Source: Coptis chinensis
Taxonomy: Eukaryota; Streptophyta; Magnoliopsida; Ranunculales; Ranunculaceae
DNA: 64,000 nt
Direction of reading: 5' to 3'
Assembly (NCBI GenBank): GCA_015680905.1
Contig: CM027378.1
Coordinates: 82,303,501-82,367,500, forward strand
The translations under genes were made by a program, and so were the position numbers. Shown piece after piece: positions 11,101-22,137 of this stretch; position 1 is the stretch's first letter, and each line of letters starts with the position of its first letter. Below the pieces are notes generated by a model, which searched no databases, had not been told where the DNA came from, and saw only the letters and a list, made by a program, of their open reading frames with translations.

Positions 11101-11859
11101 ACCCCGAATCTCTTAGCACAAACCCTATTTTAGAAAATTAAAATATTGGGGACATGTCAACTCTTAGGGCATATCCACTTAAAACTGAAAACACCCAAAT
11201 TTCAATTTTTGTCTCTTTATTCAAGTTCTGTTTTTTTCACTAAACCTTCATTAAAACCTTTTTTTCATTCTTATTTTCCAATCTAAAAAAACTTAATCCA
11301 CACATCTTTTCTTTTTCTATACTTTTATATATTTTTAAAAATTTTTTGTTCTATTTCTATTTACAATTCTAAACCCCCCCGCCCCCCCTCCTTTTTTTTT
11401 TGATATTATAATGACATTGAGTACGTGAAATGGAATGGGCATATGATATTTTTAATGTGGAAAATGAACTATTCAATGAAGAGAAGTTTCGATCAAGCGA
11501 CCAAGAAGAGATAACTTCATACTCAACTGTTGTTCATAATGATTCAAATATCAATTATTATGAGATCATTATGAGGACGACTTGTACAAAATGTGATTTC
11601 AAAGTATTTTCGCAAACTCAATCTATAAGGTCGACCTCTTCCGTTTATGGTTGATTTTAATAGTGAGTGTTGGAAAATGGGAATAGACTTACGTTCCAAA
11701 CGTCCCAGCCCAACTAACTTTCTAAGACCCTGGCGCCCCCATTGGAGTGACCTATGAAGCATTAGACGGTCTAATCTGGTCGTCGCTTAGTTACTTTGAT
11801 AGGCATTTTTCTTGTGATAAATTTTTGGCTAACATCATAATTCATTGTAAATGTTATAA
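11101..11859. other. Intergenic; no firm feature
   Basis: Contains a C-rich/T-rich run at about 11375-11400 and a short plus ORF (11430-11654) without recognisable motifs. Its position just before a FAR1/Mutator-like fragment may make it part of that relic, but nothing in the sequence proves it. Confidence 0.35.
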
Positions 11860-12290
11860 GATCATCTATACAGTCATGACAAACTAGCAATTGATCCACT
11901 TCGGACTTCACAAAACTCAAATGCATTTTCAGATGGGCACTATATAGATCAAACCGAACATTTTAACACCAACATGGTATGTATGGATGAATATACGCTT
12001 TGAAACTTACTTCTTTGATTTAATATCTTCTTAATAAATATATAAATTGATTTATAAGTATTTGATAGTCGTCAAGATTTGATTGATTGGACACAACACA
12101 AAGGAAATGAAGTGAGAGCTATTATTGTCACTGGGAAATCTCAAAATGCAATTGGTGGGAAAGCTCCTAGACTTATTTTGATATGTGAGATCGAGTGGTG
12201 GTGAATTTTGATCTCATAAAAAGGTAGAAACAAATGAAAAGGCAACGAGAAAGATTGGAACACAAAATATGGAGGTTAAGGGAATTGCTC
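11860..12290 (+). pseudogene. FAR1/Mutator-like DNA-binding-domain fragment with one intron
   Basis: A plus-strand reading continues to ACCAACATG at about 11977, followed by a GT donor (GTATGTATGG). It resumes after an AG near 12058 with FDSRQDLIDWTQHKGNEV, then IGGKAPRLILICE. This pattern (F-x-S-R-x-D-L-x-x-W, then G-x-x-P-R-L-x-L-x-C-E) is typical of the N-terminal domain of FAR1-related and Mutator-like plant proteins. After it the frame shifts and a Lys/Glu-rich remnant follows (SHKKVETNEKATRK). No catalytic domain follows on this strand, so it is a fragment. The family call rests on motif memory only. Confidence 0.45.
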
Positions 12291-12533
12291 AAGCAGAAGC
12301 TTTCGAAGGAGATCTATTTTTTGTCGACTAGTGTAGTTGGGCAAATAGATGTTTGAAATACTTTCTACTTTTATAGAGGATACATAAAGAAATATTTTTT
12401 GCAAGGAAGAATTTTTGTAAAGACTTTGATAGAATGGAATTGAGTTTCTTATATATTTTGAAACGTTTTGCCAAATTTTCAAATTAGTTAGGGTTTTAAT
12501 TTCGATCAAAATATCAAACCTATCATTTAGTCC

Positions 12534-12862
12534 TGCATTAAGAATGGTTTGGAGGAACTAACCTACAAAGAAAAGATGTTCAGATTAGACTAACATTTTC
12601 GGTATTGGTTGGTTGGACTGGACCATCTTACATGGAGATGAGGTTGTGTTTGTCATGCATTAAGAACGGTTTATTAGAACCAACTTTAAATGAAAAGACG
12701 TTCAGATTATGCTAACTTTATCTGCATTGGATGGTTGGACTGGACCGTCTTACAAAGAGAGGAGATTGTGTTGGTCCTACATTAAGAACGGTTTATTGGA
12801 ACTGACTTTAAAAGAAAAGATGTTCAGATTAGGCTAATTTTTTTTTACATTGGATGGGTGGA
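12534..12862. repeat. Three tandem copies of a ~122-bp unit
   Basis: Units begin with CATTAAGAAYGGTTTRKWGG at about 12535, 12657 and 12780. Each carries AAAAGAYGTTCAGATTA and GGTTGGACTGGACC in the same order. Copies are roughly 80 percent alike by eye. There is no coding potential and no terminal inverted repeats. Confidence 0.75.
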
Positions 12863-13849
12863 CCAAAATTCAATTTCACCAACCATTTCAGATACAGACA
12901 GTTCGACCAGACCACCCTATTTCATTTTAGATAGATGATATTAACCGTTTAGTTGGTCAAAATTGGTATACTTTTAGTAGTGTTATCAGACCTAGCCTGC
13001 CCTGGTGGGTTGACCCGGTGCCTTAACCAGGTTGGGTTGATAAATAGATCGTTTATGCAATTGACCCAGTGCTAACTCGAAAACCCATCCAGTTTTTTGT
13101 GCAACCCGTCAACCCAGACCGGTTATTGTAAACTCGGGTTGCATATTTGACCAAAAAATAGTCTGACTTCTCTGAAGTAATTAGGGAAATATCCTAAACA
13201 AGGCAAGAAAAGTGCCCTTTCTTCTCAATCTAGGCAAAACACTCAATTTTGACCAATTCAATAGAAATTTGACACTTTTGCCCTTGCCCATGTCTAGACA
13301 AACAATTCTCTCTCCAACAGAAAAAACATTTCTCTCTCCTCTCACCTTGTCTCATTTGATGTGACCTTGTCTCTTGCTTATCACCACATGATTTTGTTAA
13401 GATATGTGTGGTCGTTTGGAACCGTTGGATCTCAACAAATTCAAAAAAAAACCACAACTCTCTATTCTCCAACACTCTCTCTTCTCCTTCTCTAACACTC
13501 TTCACGCACAATCCATTAAGTAGCAATACATTAAAACAACGTCAGCAACTTTGAACATATTTTGATGTAAATTGTTTTTATGAAAAATCACTATAATTTC
13601 TTAAAAGCAACTAAATTAAGGACTTTTCTGAACACTGATTTATATAATATCAAACTTAATTACAATTATTTATATAATATCAAACTCTAAATACACTGGA
13701 ATCCAATTGAAAACAAAATAAAATAGAGAAGATTTAGGGGCACCAGGATTTAAAGCCTTAATAAAATAAACCATCCCATGATCTAAGAATGTATTGAAAC
13801 TAAGTACAAAATGTATTGAAAAATTACATCTTACAAAGATTTAAAGTAA
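12863..13849. other. Intergenic; no gene seen
   Basis: A short GACCCGGT/AACCCGTC-rich patch (about 12985-13145) with interrupted complementary motifs may be the end of an old DNA element, but I cannot find its partner. A 98-codon minus ORF at 13230-13526 has no family motif. Confidence 0.35.
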
Positions 13850-14360
13850 AAAACTACCACCACCGGATCAGTACCAAAAATCATAAAAGTAGTTGACTTA
13901 TGGTTTCAAAGTAACTACAGTATTAATACGTATGTTACATACAAGAGAAACTTAGCCCAAAATTAACTGAAAAAACACAAGCTAATTGCTTAACAAATAT
14001 CATCTGTAAGTGATAAACAAATTCTTCAGTATGTAACTCACATATCAAAAAATTACAATTCGGTAAAAATATATATATATATCATCCATATGTGAGAAAC
14101 ATATTCCTCAATATATATATAACCCACATATCAATAAATTACATTTAAGTAAAATTTAACAAAATAAATACAAAACAATGAAATAAGATAAAACAATGAA
14201 AATTAATCAAATCACCACCAGTTTAGTACCATATTAACACATTTCTTTTAAGAGAAACTTAGTTCAACATATACTGAAAAATCAGACCTTTGTTCAACAA
14301 ACATTATATGTAAGTGACAAACAATTCCTCAATATATAACTCACAGATTAAAAAAATCAC
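13850..14360. repeat. Diverged ~300-bp direct duplication
   Basis: The order AAGAGAAACTTAG, ACTGAAAAA, TAAGTGAYAAACAA, CAATAACTCACA is found at 13940-14060 and again at 14248-14360. A partial third copy lies around 14085-14150. AT-rich, non-coding, and probably an old tandem duplication. Confidence 0.55.
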
Positions 14361-15224
14361 CAACAATTGGTTTACAAAAACTACTAAAGTAGCTGACATA
14401 AAGTTTGAAAGTAACTACCACTTTAAACATTACATCCAACTGTTTAACAAGACAAAAATTTAACGAAACAAGCAAAAGTTGCAGATATAATGCATTGGAA
14501 TACCTTTTTCCTTTTGACATAATCTTTTAGCTGACATACGATAACCATTTTGCATACATTTGTAAATCTGTTTACTTCCATTTGATCGCCCACTTCTTGT
14601 TGATTTAGTAGACCAACTAGAACTTTCATTATATTCATATTAAAGTCTTACACATGGTAATAACCATGACCAATTTCAACATTCTTCTTGTTGAACTAAG
14701 GTTTTCATATTTCTAACAAAAATTAGTTTTTTGAAAATGAATAATGAAAAGACGAATTGTACAAAATAATTAACCAATTTTTGTACAGAGTAAAAGGGGA
14801 CTTGTGAGGGGAAGTTAAAATGTAATTATTGGTGACCCTGTTAAAATCTCAAATAGAAATAGAAGGAAATGTTGATGATGTTGTAGAACTTGTAAATAAA
14901 TTGTTAGTTGGAAATTAATTGAACTATTAAGTATTTTCCATTTCTTTTTAACCGTTTTTTCTTTCAAATGCCAGGTAGACCAGATGCTGATACATTACCT
15001 AAGAGAAAATGCTAGAAGGGAACATGGAAAATTCCAAAAACCATATACAATACCATGCAAAATGTTAAAAAGTTTACATCAATGGTGCCTTTACAAAAGC
15101 ATTTAAATGAAATTACAAAATACCAAAGCCCATCCAAAATATGAATATTTCAAATAATTGAACGAGACAAGAATTATTGAAAACTACTTAAGAGTTATCC
15201 CTTCAATCACACTAAAATCCGTGA
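14361..15224. other. Intergenic, AT-rich
   Basis: No gene, repeat end or RNA recognised. It may contain the 3' flank of the Mutator-like relic that starts at 15225 on the minus strand. Confidence 0.35.
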
Positions 15225-16560
15225 TCATATGAAATCATTATCAAACTCCGGTGGAAGACCAACAGTGAAATCAATCCATTCAGCATTATCAGTGCAAGAA
15301 GTACATGTTGTTGCATTGTGACCAACACCACATCTGGTAAATCTCCTTATTTGGATAGGGATACCCTCTCCTTTAGATCTCTTTCGCTTCTTTTTTGGGC
15401 GGCCAGCCTGTACCTCATCAATTGGTGGACGTACCATGATATCTCTAACCCAATGCCATTATTCTTTACCTTTCATTGGTGTCCAATTTTCCCTATATGT
15501 GTCCATCATCATCTCCTTGCTATAGCATGGGAGGCAATAGTCATACACAGAAAAGTTGGAAGTGTCGATGCACTTAACGACATGGGAACATGGAAGTCCC
15601 ACTTGTTGAAAGTACCCACAAGTGCAAGTTCTATTTTAAAGGTTTACCGTGTTTGTTCCATCTTTAGTGACGACTGAAAAACTAAATTCACTTGCCTTCC
15701 TCAGTGTACGACCTGCTCTCGAATCGGGCTGTGATGATATGGTTTTCTGCTGATTTGGTGAGTTTGGTTTTCAACTTTGTAGTCATAACACGGTAGTCGT
15801 AGAAGTGCGTTATTTTATTTTTCCGAATACCATTCACAAGAGATGTAACAGGCATAGCCCGTTCAGGAATTATCATTTTGTTCCAACTCTCTATGTGATT
15901 GCTATAAACAATTCCGTACCTTTTTATTGGAGCAAAGGCATTGCACCATGATTATTTAGGAATTCTGACTAACTTTGCATAAGCTTTATCGTCACTACAC
16001 CAGATGTGACCTATAATTCTAACAAACTCAGCTTTATCAAAGGTTTATGCGACATTCTTAACCCTCCATTTGGTGTCTTGCTTGCTAACATTGTTAAACA
16101 TGTGTTGCGCACAAAAGCAATGGTGCGCGTTTAGAAGAATTTTAGGAACTGCTTGAAGAATGCTACTATGTTGATCTGATAGAAGAACAAAACTCTCTGT
16201 AGATCCTACAACATGGTCCCTCAATCTCTCCAAGAACCAATCCCAATGGTCGTTGTTCTCCTTTGGGATAATTGTAGCTGCAATTGGAAAGCAATGACTA
16301 TATACATCACCAGCAAGGGCTGTGAGTATTACATACTTGTACCTATCTTTCAAGAACGTACCATTGATCATAACCGAAGGACGGAGACATCTTTTGTAAG
16401 CACGAACTGTGATGCCATCATTGATCAGCTCTGAAATATGTGTTTTATTACCCCTTTATTAATGCATTGCAATCCCTCTTACGCTTAACGAAAAGACAAC
16501 TCATAGCTTTTACTACCTTTTTCAAGTTAAGGAGTATTTCAGACCACTTATCATAAAAGC
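15225..16560 (-). pseudogene. Mutator-like (MULE) transposase, decayed 3' two-thirds
   Basis: Reading down the minus strand, the MULE catalytic core comes first (about 16434-16045), with INGTFLKDRYKYVILTALAGD, VLLSDQHSSILQAVP and AHHCFCAQHMFNN. A linker follows (15876-15688, with RAMPVTSLVNGIRK). Then comes a SWIM-type zinc motif (about 15650-15580) reading CTCGYFQQVGLPCSHVVK, and last a C-terminal basic stretch and zinc knuckle (RPKKKRKRS and RCGVGHNATTC, 15437-15225). The core normally begins with D in D-G-T-F; here it is I-N-G-T-F, so the first catalytic Asp is changed. Stops and frame changes separate the blocks, and degenerate coding extends upstream to about 16560. No terminal inverted repeats were identified. 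Confidence 0.8.
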
Positions 16561-17489
16561 TACATCTTAGCACCAAAAGGAGTATTAATCACGCTTATTA
16601 TGAAGACCAGTAGCTGTTATGGAAAAATGCTGAAAAAGTCAAGTCAACCGATCAAAGTCAACAATCAAAAGACTCAAATCAGAAGACCAAAGATGGAGGT
16701 CCTTACCTCAAATTATGAAGACTTATCCCTAAACCTATCTTGGTCAAGAAGGCACCCATAAAGCAAAAGCAAAAGCAAAAGTGAAAGTGAAAGGGGTGAG
16801 GTGTCTAGTTTAGAATGGATGAGGAAAAATCTGTAATTGGCAAAAGGAGGGGTATATAATAAAAAAGCAAAGAAGAGTGAACTCATCCATTGTATTAGGA
16901 TCCAAACCATTTGGTTTGCTTTATTTTTCTAGTCTTGTTTTTCAATTCAAGTTTTACTTTATTGTTCTTTATTTTCTTGTATTTCAATCTTGTTATTTTA
17001 TCTTGTTTATTTCAATCAATCAATATTTCCTTGTTCTTCTTGTTTTAATCTTTCATTCAATCATTTTCTTTCAATGTTTTGAGTTATTTCAATCTTCAAC
17101 AACTTGCTTTTCAATGTTTTCATTCACAACTAAACTAGCCAAGTCTTAAACTAAGAGTCTACCTTCTTCCCTAAACTCCCAATCTCTTCAACTCTAAACA
17201 ATCTAGGATGAACCTCAACTTCTTACAAATCTTTGAAGTATACACACAACAATCTAAAGCTTCAAATGGCGTCGCCGTCATGGATTGAAGGAGGAGAAGA
17301 GTTTGGTTGAGCATCTAAGCAGGAAGCACCCTTCTCACCCTTTCATTTCTATTTCTTTTATTTTTCATCATTTTATTTCGCTGTTATTTTGTTATTGATC
17401 TATTTTCTTATAAATCAGGGTATGGAACCAAGAACCTGAAGAGGAGCTGAAAAAGTAGCCAAAAGACTATCAACTTTGGCAGTGGTACA
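16561..17489. other. Intergenic; possible old LTR-retrotransposon leader
   Basis: T-rich plus-strand ORF at 16877-17149 is compositional. A stretch near 17268-17284 (ATGGCGTCGCCGTC) vaguely resembles a degenerate Gypsy primer-binding site, but without an LTR this is weak. Nothing else can be supported. Confidence 0.3.
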
Positions 17490-17519
17490 GATAAGGAGAC
17501 AGTGGTACAGATAAGGACA

Positions 17520-17790
17520 CAGATGAATCAGTTGAAGAGCGACAAACAACAAGAGCTGCTCTAACTGAGGGGGAGAAGCTAATGAATGTAAAAACTAGGA
17601 GCGAGAGAGAGATGGAGAGGGAGAGAGACTGGGAGAAGGAGAAAGAGAATAAGAATCTTTCTTTCTTGCAGAAGGAGAAGAGAAAGAGAGATCTTGGTCA
17701 GGCTAGTAGGGGAAAAAGTTATGTTGAGGAATAAAAGAGACTTTTGAGAGAAAGTGGTGTTTACTCTGGCTTTGATTCTTGATCTACCAC
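17520..17790 (+). pseudogene. C-terminal fragment of a conserved K/E/R-rich eukaryotic protein
   Basis: From about 17532 one frame reads EERQTTRAALTEGEKLMNV, then a Glu/Arg/Lys-rich helix, then KRKRDLGQASRGKSYVEE, a TAA, and after it KRLLRESGVYSGFDS followed by TGA. The lack of introns across these 80 codons and the in-frame TAA in the middle of an otherwise conserved-looking tail suggest a processed pseudogene or gene fragment. I recall this Lys-rich tail ending in Y-S-G-F-D from conserved small nuclear-type proteins but cannot name the family with certainty. The upstream part is not recognisable. Confidence 0.45.
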
Positions 17791-17829
17791 ACCGAATCTT
17801 CGTCAAATGACAAATATTCTTATTATGGG

Positions 17830-18244
17830 CTAAGAGAATCTTAAAAGCGTCTGCGTCATATTAATCATCTCCATGATCCTGAGCAGATTGCAAAGCTTTG
17901 TACCATTTGTGGTAGCAAAATATCGTACATACCGATATTCGCCATTATTTCAATAAAGTTCTAATACAATATCAGCATGAGGGCCGATATATTCATAATA
18001 AATTTCAGGTGCAAAGGAAAGAGACAAAGATGGACACATGTCAAAAAGCTATTGGATGGACATATGTGGAGCAACTATAAAAGGAGTGGAGATAAAAGAG
18101 AGGGGGACGAGATTCATTTCCCACACTTACTTTTTCTATTTCTCACATGTAAACAGAGAGAGAAAGAGTGACAGTGTAAACCACCATTAATGAATAAGAA
18201 AAGCTTAATTGATTCATTTTATCGTTCTCTTCTTGTATCTTACA
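17830..18244 (+). mobile_element. LTR remnant (Gypsy type), 3' part
   Basis: The segment has LTR-like promoter order on the plus strand: CTATAAAAGG at about 18076, then AATGAATAAGAAAAGC (polyadenylation-type signal) at about 18189. It ends TACA at 18244, directly before a primer-binding site. The left boundary could not be placed. No second LTR or coding region for it is seen, so it is a truncated element. Confidence 0.5.
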
Positions 18245-18259
18245 TTGGCGCCGTCTGTG
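18245..18259 (+). other. Primer-binding site, TTGGCGCCGTCTGTG
   Basis: Directly follows the LTR end. The same core, GGCGCCGTCTGT, follows the LTRs of elements B (32815-32828) and C (38741-38755), both on the minus strand. This links the three as Tat-like Gypsy relatives. Confidence 0.6.
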
Positions 18260-19180
18260 CATCGAAGACAAAAAAACTTTTCTTTTCTTCTTCTTCGATT
18301 TCGAATCTACGTTCTGATGAAGAAGAGATTGATTGGTCAATTGAGGTTTTTCTTGCTTTCCACCATTAAAGCTTCATGAAAAAGCTTCAAACATGAAGTT
18401 CAAAGAGAGAAACGAAAACAGTAGAAGAAATTGATGAACCGAATTGTCAAGATAATTTTTTCTTGAAGAAGTTCAATATATATGTAAAACCAATGCTGAG
18501 GTCAAGATTGAGGATGCCAATTTTGACATCCACTGAACTATCGAGATAAGTTTATTGTTTTTATTATTAATTTCTTGTTTTTTCCTATTTATGAAAGAAA
18601 CCATGTGTCGTTAGTACTAGATGCATGATGTTTATGGTTGTTATTTGTTTGATATTAGATTTTGAGGAGTCTGTCTGTGATGCCATGCGGGCTAAGAGTT
18701 CTAAAATAAAAGAAGAAATACTGACAGACCAATATCGATACCGATACCCATAACCAAATACCCAATACCCAACAAAAAGTTCGATACCAAGGTCCAAGTG
18801 CGATAGCATAAACCAACCAACCAAACTCAGTTATCCGATATACAAACATCCAGTTTTCAATACCGAATCAGCAAACCAATTTCAATACCACAAGATATCG
18901 ATACAACAATCCAATCCAAAAAGAAGCGGCAGAAGCTGATATAGAGTTAGCGATACTGGGCATTGGATTCAGTTGATATTAGGCATTAATATAATTTCAT
19001 AACTGAGCTTCGGCTGAAATCAGAAAACCATAGAATTGGATAACCAATATAATGTCAAGGTATTTGAAGAATCGAGGTGTAAACCAAAACAAAGATAAAA
19101 ATTGATCACATAAGGGCGGCATAAAAGCCAAAATTTTGTTGTTTTCCTTTTTGACCAGATCTTCAAAACTTAAGAGAAGA

Positions 19181-19223
<43 letters not shown>

Positions 19224-19319
19224 CTTAAATGATTGTGTGTGGAAATAAGATATGGGGGTTAAAGAATTCGATGAGGGGAAATGAGTGCAAGCATAAATTG
19301 ATTAACCAACTATGAATTT
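18260..19319. other. Degenerate element DNA, no gene
   Basis: Includes a patch rich in GATACC/GGTATC motifs (about 18725-18900), probably the end of an unrecognised repeat, and an uninterrupted T run of about 50 (about 19171-19222). That run is compatible with a poly(A) tail in minus orientation or simple slippage. No ORF with family features. Confidence 0.4.
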
Positions 19320-20666
19320 GTAATGTTGGAAGTGCCTGTCCCTTTTGGGTTTTGATCCAATATGCTCCGTTGCTAACGACCTGTTCCACAATGTAAGGGC
19401 CCTCCTATGTTGGTGCCAGCTTCGAATCATCCTTAGTCTTTTTCAAGACAAAGTCGCCTAGTTGGAAACTGCAAGGGTTAACTCGCTTGTTATACGTCTT
19501 CCTCAGAGTTTGGTGGTAGGATGACATTTGAATGGCTGCTAGGTCGCATCATTCCTCAAGTAAGTTGACCTCTCTAGCAAGAATGGACCGGATTCGACGA
19601 TCTCAGATCGAGTCATTGCAATAGTCAGTTAAGTAGGGATGACGGCCTCAGTGTCGTAACATAGTGAGAATGGTGACTCGCCTGTGCTAAAACGAGCTGT
19701 CGTTCTATGAGCCCATAGAATATTTTCTAGCTGTATTGGCCACTGGCTTTTGTTCTTTTCAATCTTTTTTTTTCAAGTTTTCCAGAATTAGTTTGTTACT
19801 AGCTTCTGCTTGACCATTGCTTTGAGCGTACTGGGGAATGGAGAATGCGTGAACGATCTTCCACTTTGCCAATAATTCTTTGACTGTTTTTCCTATGAAC
19901 TGGGAGCCATTGTCCATCACTAATGTGTGGGGGAGGCCAAATCTAGTAATGATGTTGGTCCAAATGAATTTTCTGACATTAACCTCTTTGACATGTGCCA
20001 AGAGAATCGCTTCCACCCATTTGGTGAAATAATCTGTTGCAGCTAGGACAAACCAAAACCTTGTGCTTTTCTGTGGAATGAATGGACCCATGATGTCTAA
20101 GCCCTACATGTGAAATGGCAAAGGACTGACAATATTGATCAGTTAACGGCTGGCTGAATGATGTTGTGGCCAAAAGTTTGGCACTTAATGTATTTGAGTA
20201 CATATTTCTTGGCATCGATCTGCATTCGTGGCCAAAAATATCCTTGTGAGATCGCTTTGTGAGCCAAAGAGCGACCTCCTGTGTGGTTTCCGCATTCTCC
20301 TTCGTGGATTTCTGCGAAAATCGTCTGACCTTGTTCTGGGCTTATGCACCTCAAATGGGGTCCTTCGGCTGATTTTCTAAAAAGTTTGCCGTTTACTAGG
20401 TAGTATTGACCTGACTGATACTGAACCTGTCTGGCCTTTGTTCTATCTGATGGTGCTTTGCCGAGCTGGATGTAATCTATGATAGGTTGCATCCATGTTT
20501 GACTCATTTGAGTTTCAGAGAGTGGGCACAAGTCGGTAACTTCTAGGACGTGCTCACTTTGGTAAGCAGGTCGGTCAATTACTTCGATGAGTAGCTTCCT
20601 ATGGTCACAGTTCGGTGTTTGGGTTGTGAGGTATGCCAAGCTGTCTGCGTGGCGATTCTCTTCCAC
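19320..20666 (-). pseudogene. Element A integrase (Tat-type Gypsy), broken
   Basis: The HHCC zinc finger lies at 20340-20150 (H and H in IHEGECGNHTGG; the last Cys pair reads YIKCQTFG, so the first of the two cysteines is Tyr). The catalytic core lies at 20091-19759 and contains DYFTKWVEA, VMDNGSQF and SNGQAEASNK, so the Asp and Glu residues of this part are present. A stop and a frame change separate zinc finger and core at about 20095-20150. The C-terminal domain continues in pieces down to about 19320 (GPYIVE and GAYWIKTQ are still readable) with several stops. Element B carries a clear homologue at 27126-28356. Confidence 0.85.
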
Positions 20667-21496
20667 GCAGACAGCTTGAAATGTTGGGTTGCAAGGAAAT
20701 GTTGTATGGTGACTCTTTTGGAAGATGGTAATAATTGATCTACAACTTGAAGGTACGTAGAAAGATTACCTTCATTGGTGGTATACTCATGGGCGACCTG
20801 GCGAATGACTAGTTGTGAATCGCTAAAGACCTTAAACTCCTGAACATCGAGCTCTATCGCCATGCAGAGTCTCATGATCAGGGCTTCGTACTCTGCTTCA
20901 TTGTTGGAGGTCGTGAAATCGATGTGAACTTACTTTTCCATCATCGAGCCCTCTGGTGACACTAAGACTACTCCGACTCCACTTCCCCCTGGATTGCTAG
21001 CTCCATCCACGAATAGTGACCATACCGATGGGTCTAGTTGTCTAGAGGTTGGGGCATTCTCTTCGGGTTCTCAATTAAGATCGTCAACTGGGAAATCTGC
21101 TAAGAAATCGACAACAACCTGACCTTTCTGGGAGATTCTCAGGGTGAACTTAATGTGGTGTTCCCCAAGTTCTTCTACCCATACGGCCATGTGAGTTGTC
21201 TTGTTAGCTTTGAGAAGTATCTTTTTAAGTGGCAGGTCGGTAAGCACTTTGGTTGGATGCGCTTGGAAGTAGGGCCTGAACTTCCTTGCTGAATAAAGCA
21301 GTGCCAGTACTGCTTTTTCAATGTGGGAGTAGTTCTTCTCAGTTGGCAATAGCGTTTTGCTAGTGAAGTAGATTGGTTTTTCTACATTCTGATCCTCTTT
21401 GAAGAGAACTGAACTGATAGTGAAGTCAGACACAGCTAAGTATAGCCCCAACGTTTCGCCATCAATCGGTTTTGCCAGCACAGGTGGTGTTGTCAA
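20579..21496 (-). pseudogene. Element A: RNase H plus second, archaeal-type RNase H
   Basis: The first RNase H spans 21496-21071 (LGLYLAVSDFTISSVLFKED, EKPIYFTSKTL, EKAVLALLYSARKFRPYF). After a linker there is a second RNase H-like domain (about 21030-20640), with WSLFVDGASNPGGSGVGVVL, SNNEAEYEALIM and VFSDSQLVIRQVA. Two RNase H domains in tandem are characteristic of the Tat lineage of plant Ty3/Gypsy elements. A stop interrupts the second domain near 20930. A palindromic mutation at 20638-20677 destroys its C-terminal HADSLAYLA-type motif. Confidence 0.85.
20638..20677. repeat. Perfect 15-bp hairpin with 10-nt loop inside element A
   Basis: Arms AAGCTGTCTGCGTGG (20638-20652) and CCACGCAGACAGCTT (20663-20677) are exact complements around CGATTCTCTT. 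The homologous part of element B (about 28490-28520) has only one arm. The second arm therefore looks like a local inverted copy. Confidence 0.85.
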
Positions 21497-21499
21497 ATA

Positions 21500-22137
21500 G
21501 TCCTTGAGAGTAGAGAACGCTTGGTGGCATTGGTCATTCCATGAGAATTGTTCTCCCTTCTTGAGAATCTATAGGAATGGTCGACATTTGTCTGACGCTC
21601 TCGATATGAATCAGTTTAGAGCTGCCACCTTTCCTAACAATTTTTGTATATGCTTCTTTGTTTTTGGATCTGGCATACCCAAGAATGCTTGAATCTGATC
21701 TGGGTTCACTTCGATCCCACGTTGAGATACTTGGTATCCTAGAAATTTCCCAGAGGACACGCTAAAGAGGCATTTCTCTGGGTTGAGTTTCATTTAAGTT
21801 TGCCTGAGTCTGGAGAACGCTTGTTCAAGATGATCTAAGTGGTCTCTAGATTTATTGATTTTTACAACCATGTTGTCTATGTAGACCTCCATGGTGTCTC
21901 CTAACATGTCCTGGAACATTTTGGTGACCAATCGTTGGTAGGTCGCTCCGGCGTTCTTTAGGCTGAACGGGAGGACGTTGTAACAGTAGATGCCTTGTTC
22001 TATTACGAACGAGATTTTCTCTTGGTCCTCTTCTGCCATAGGGATTTGGTTGTAGCCACCGTAGGCATCCATGAATGCCATGAGTTCGTGACTAGTGGTT
22101 TGGTCCACGAGTTGGTGGAAGTCTCCTTGTTAGTTTG
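21500..22137 (-). pseudogene. Element A reverse transcriptase, C-terminal half
   Basis: Palm and thumb remain: FMDAYGGYNQIPMAEEDQEK, GIYCYNVLPFSLKNAGATYQ, and the active-site segment EVYIDNMVVK (about 21900). The usual YIDD is YIDN here, so the second catalytic Asp is lost. Thumb sequence continues with MKLNPEKCLFSVSSGKFLGY (21793-21611). Upstream of 22137 the pol sequence stops abruptly and is replaced by plus-strand coding DNA, so fingers, protease and gag are missing. Confidence 0.85.

Noticed and set aside
16877..17149. A membrane protein gene (Phe/Leu-rich ORF)
   Set aside because: T-rich low-complexity sequence; codon pattern and composition suggest chance.
19171..19222. Poly(T) run as the tail of a LINE or SINE on the minus strand
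   Set aside because: No LINE coding sequence, no A/B box and no target duplication next to it.
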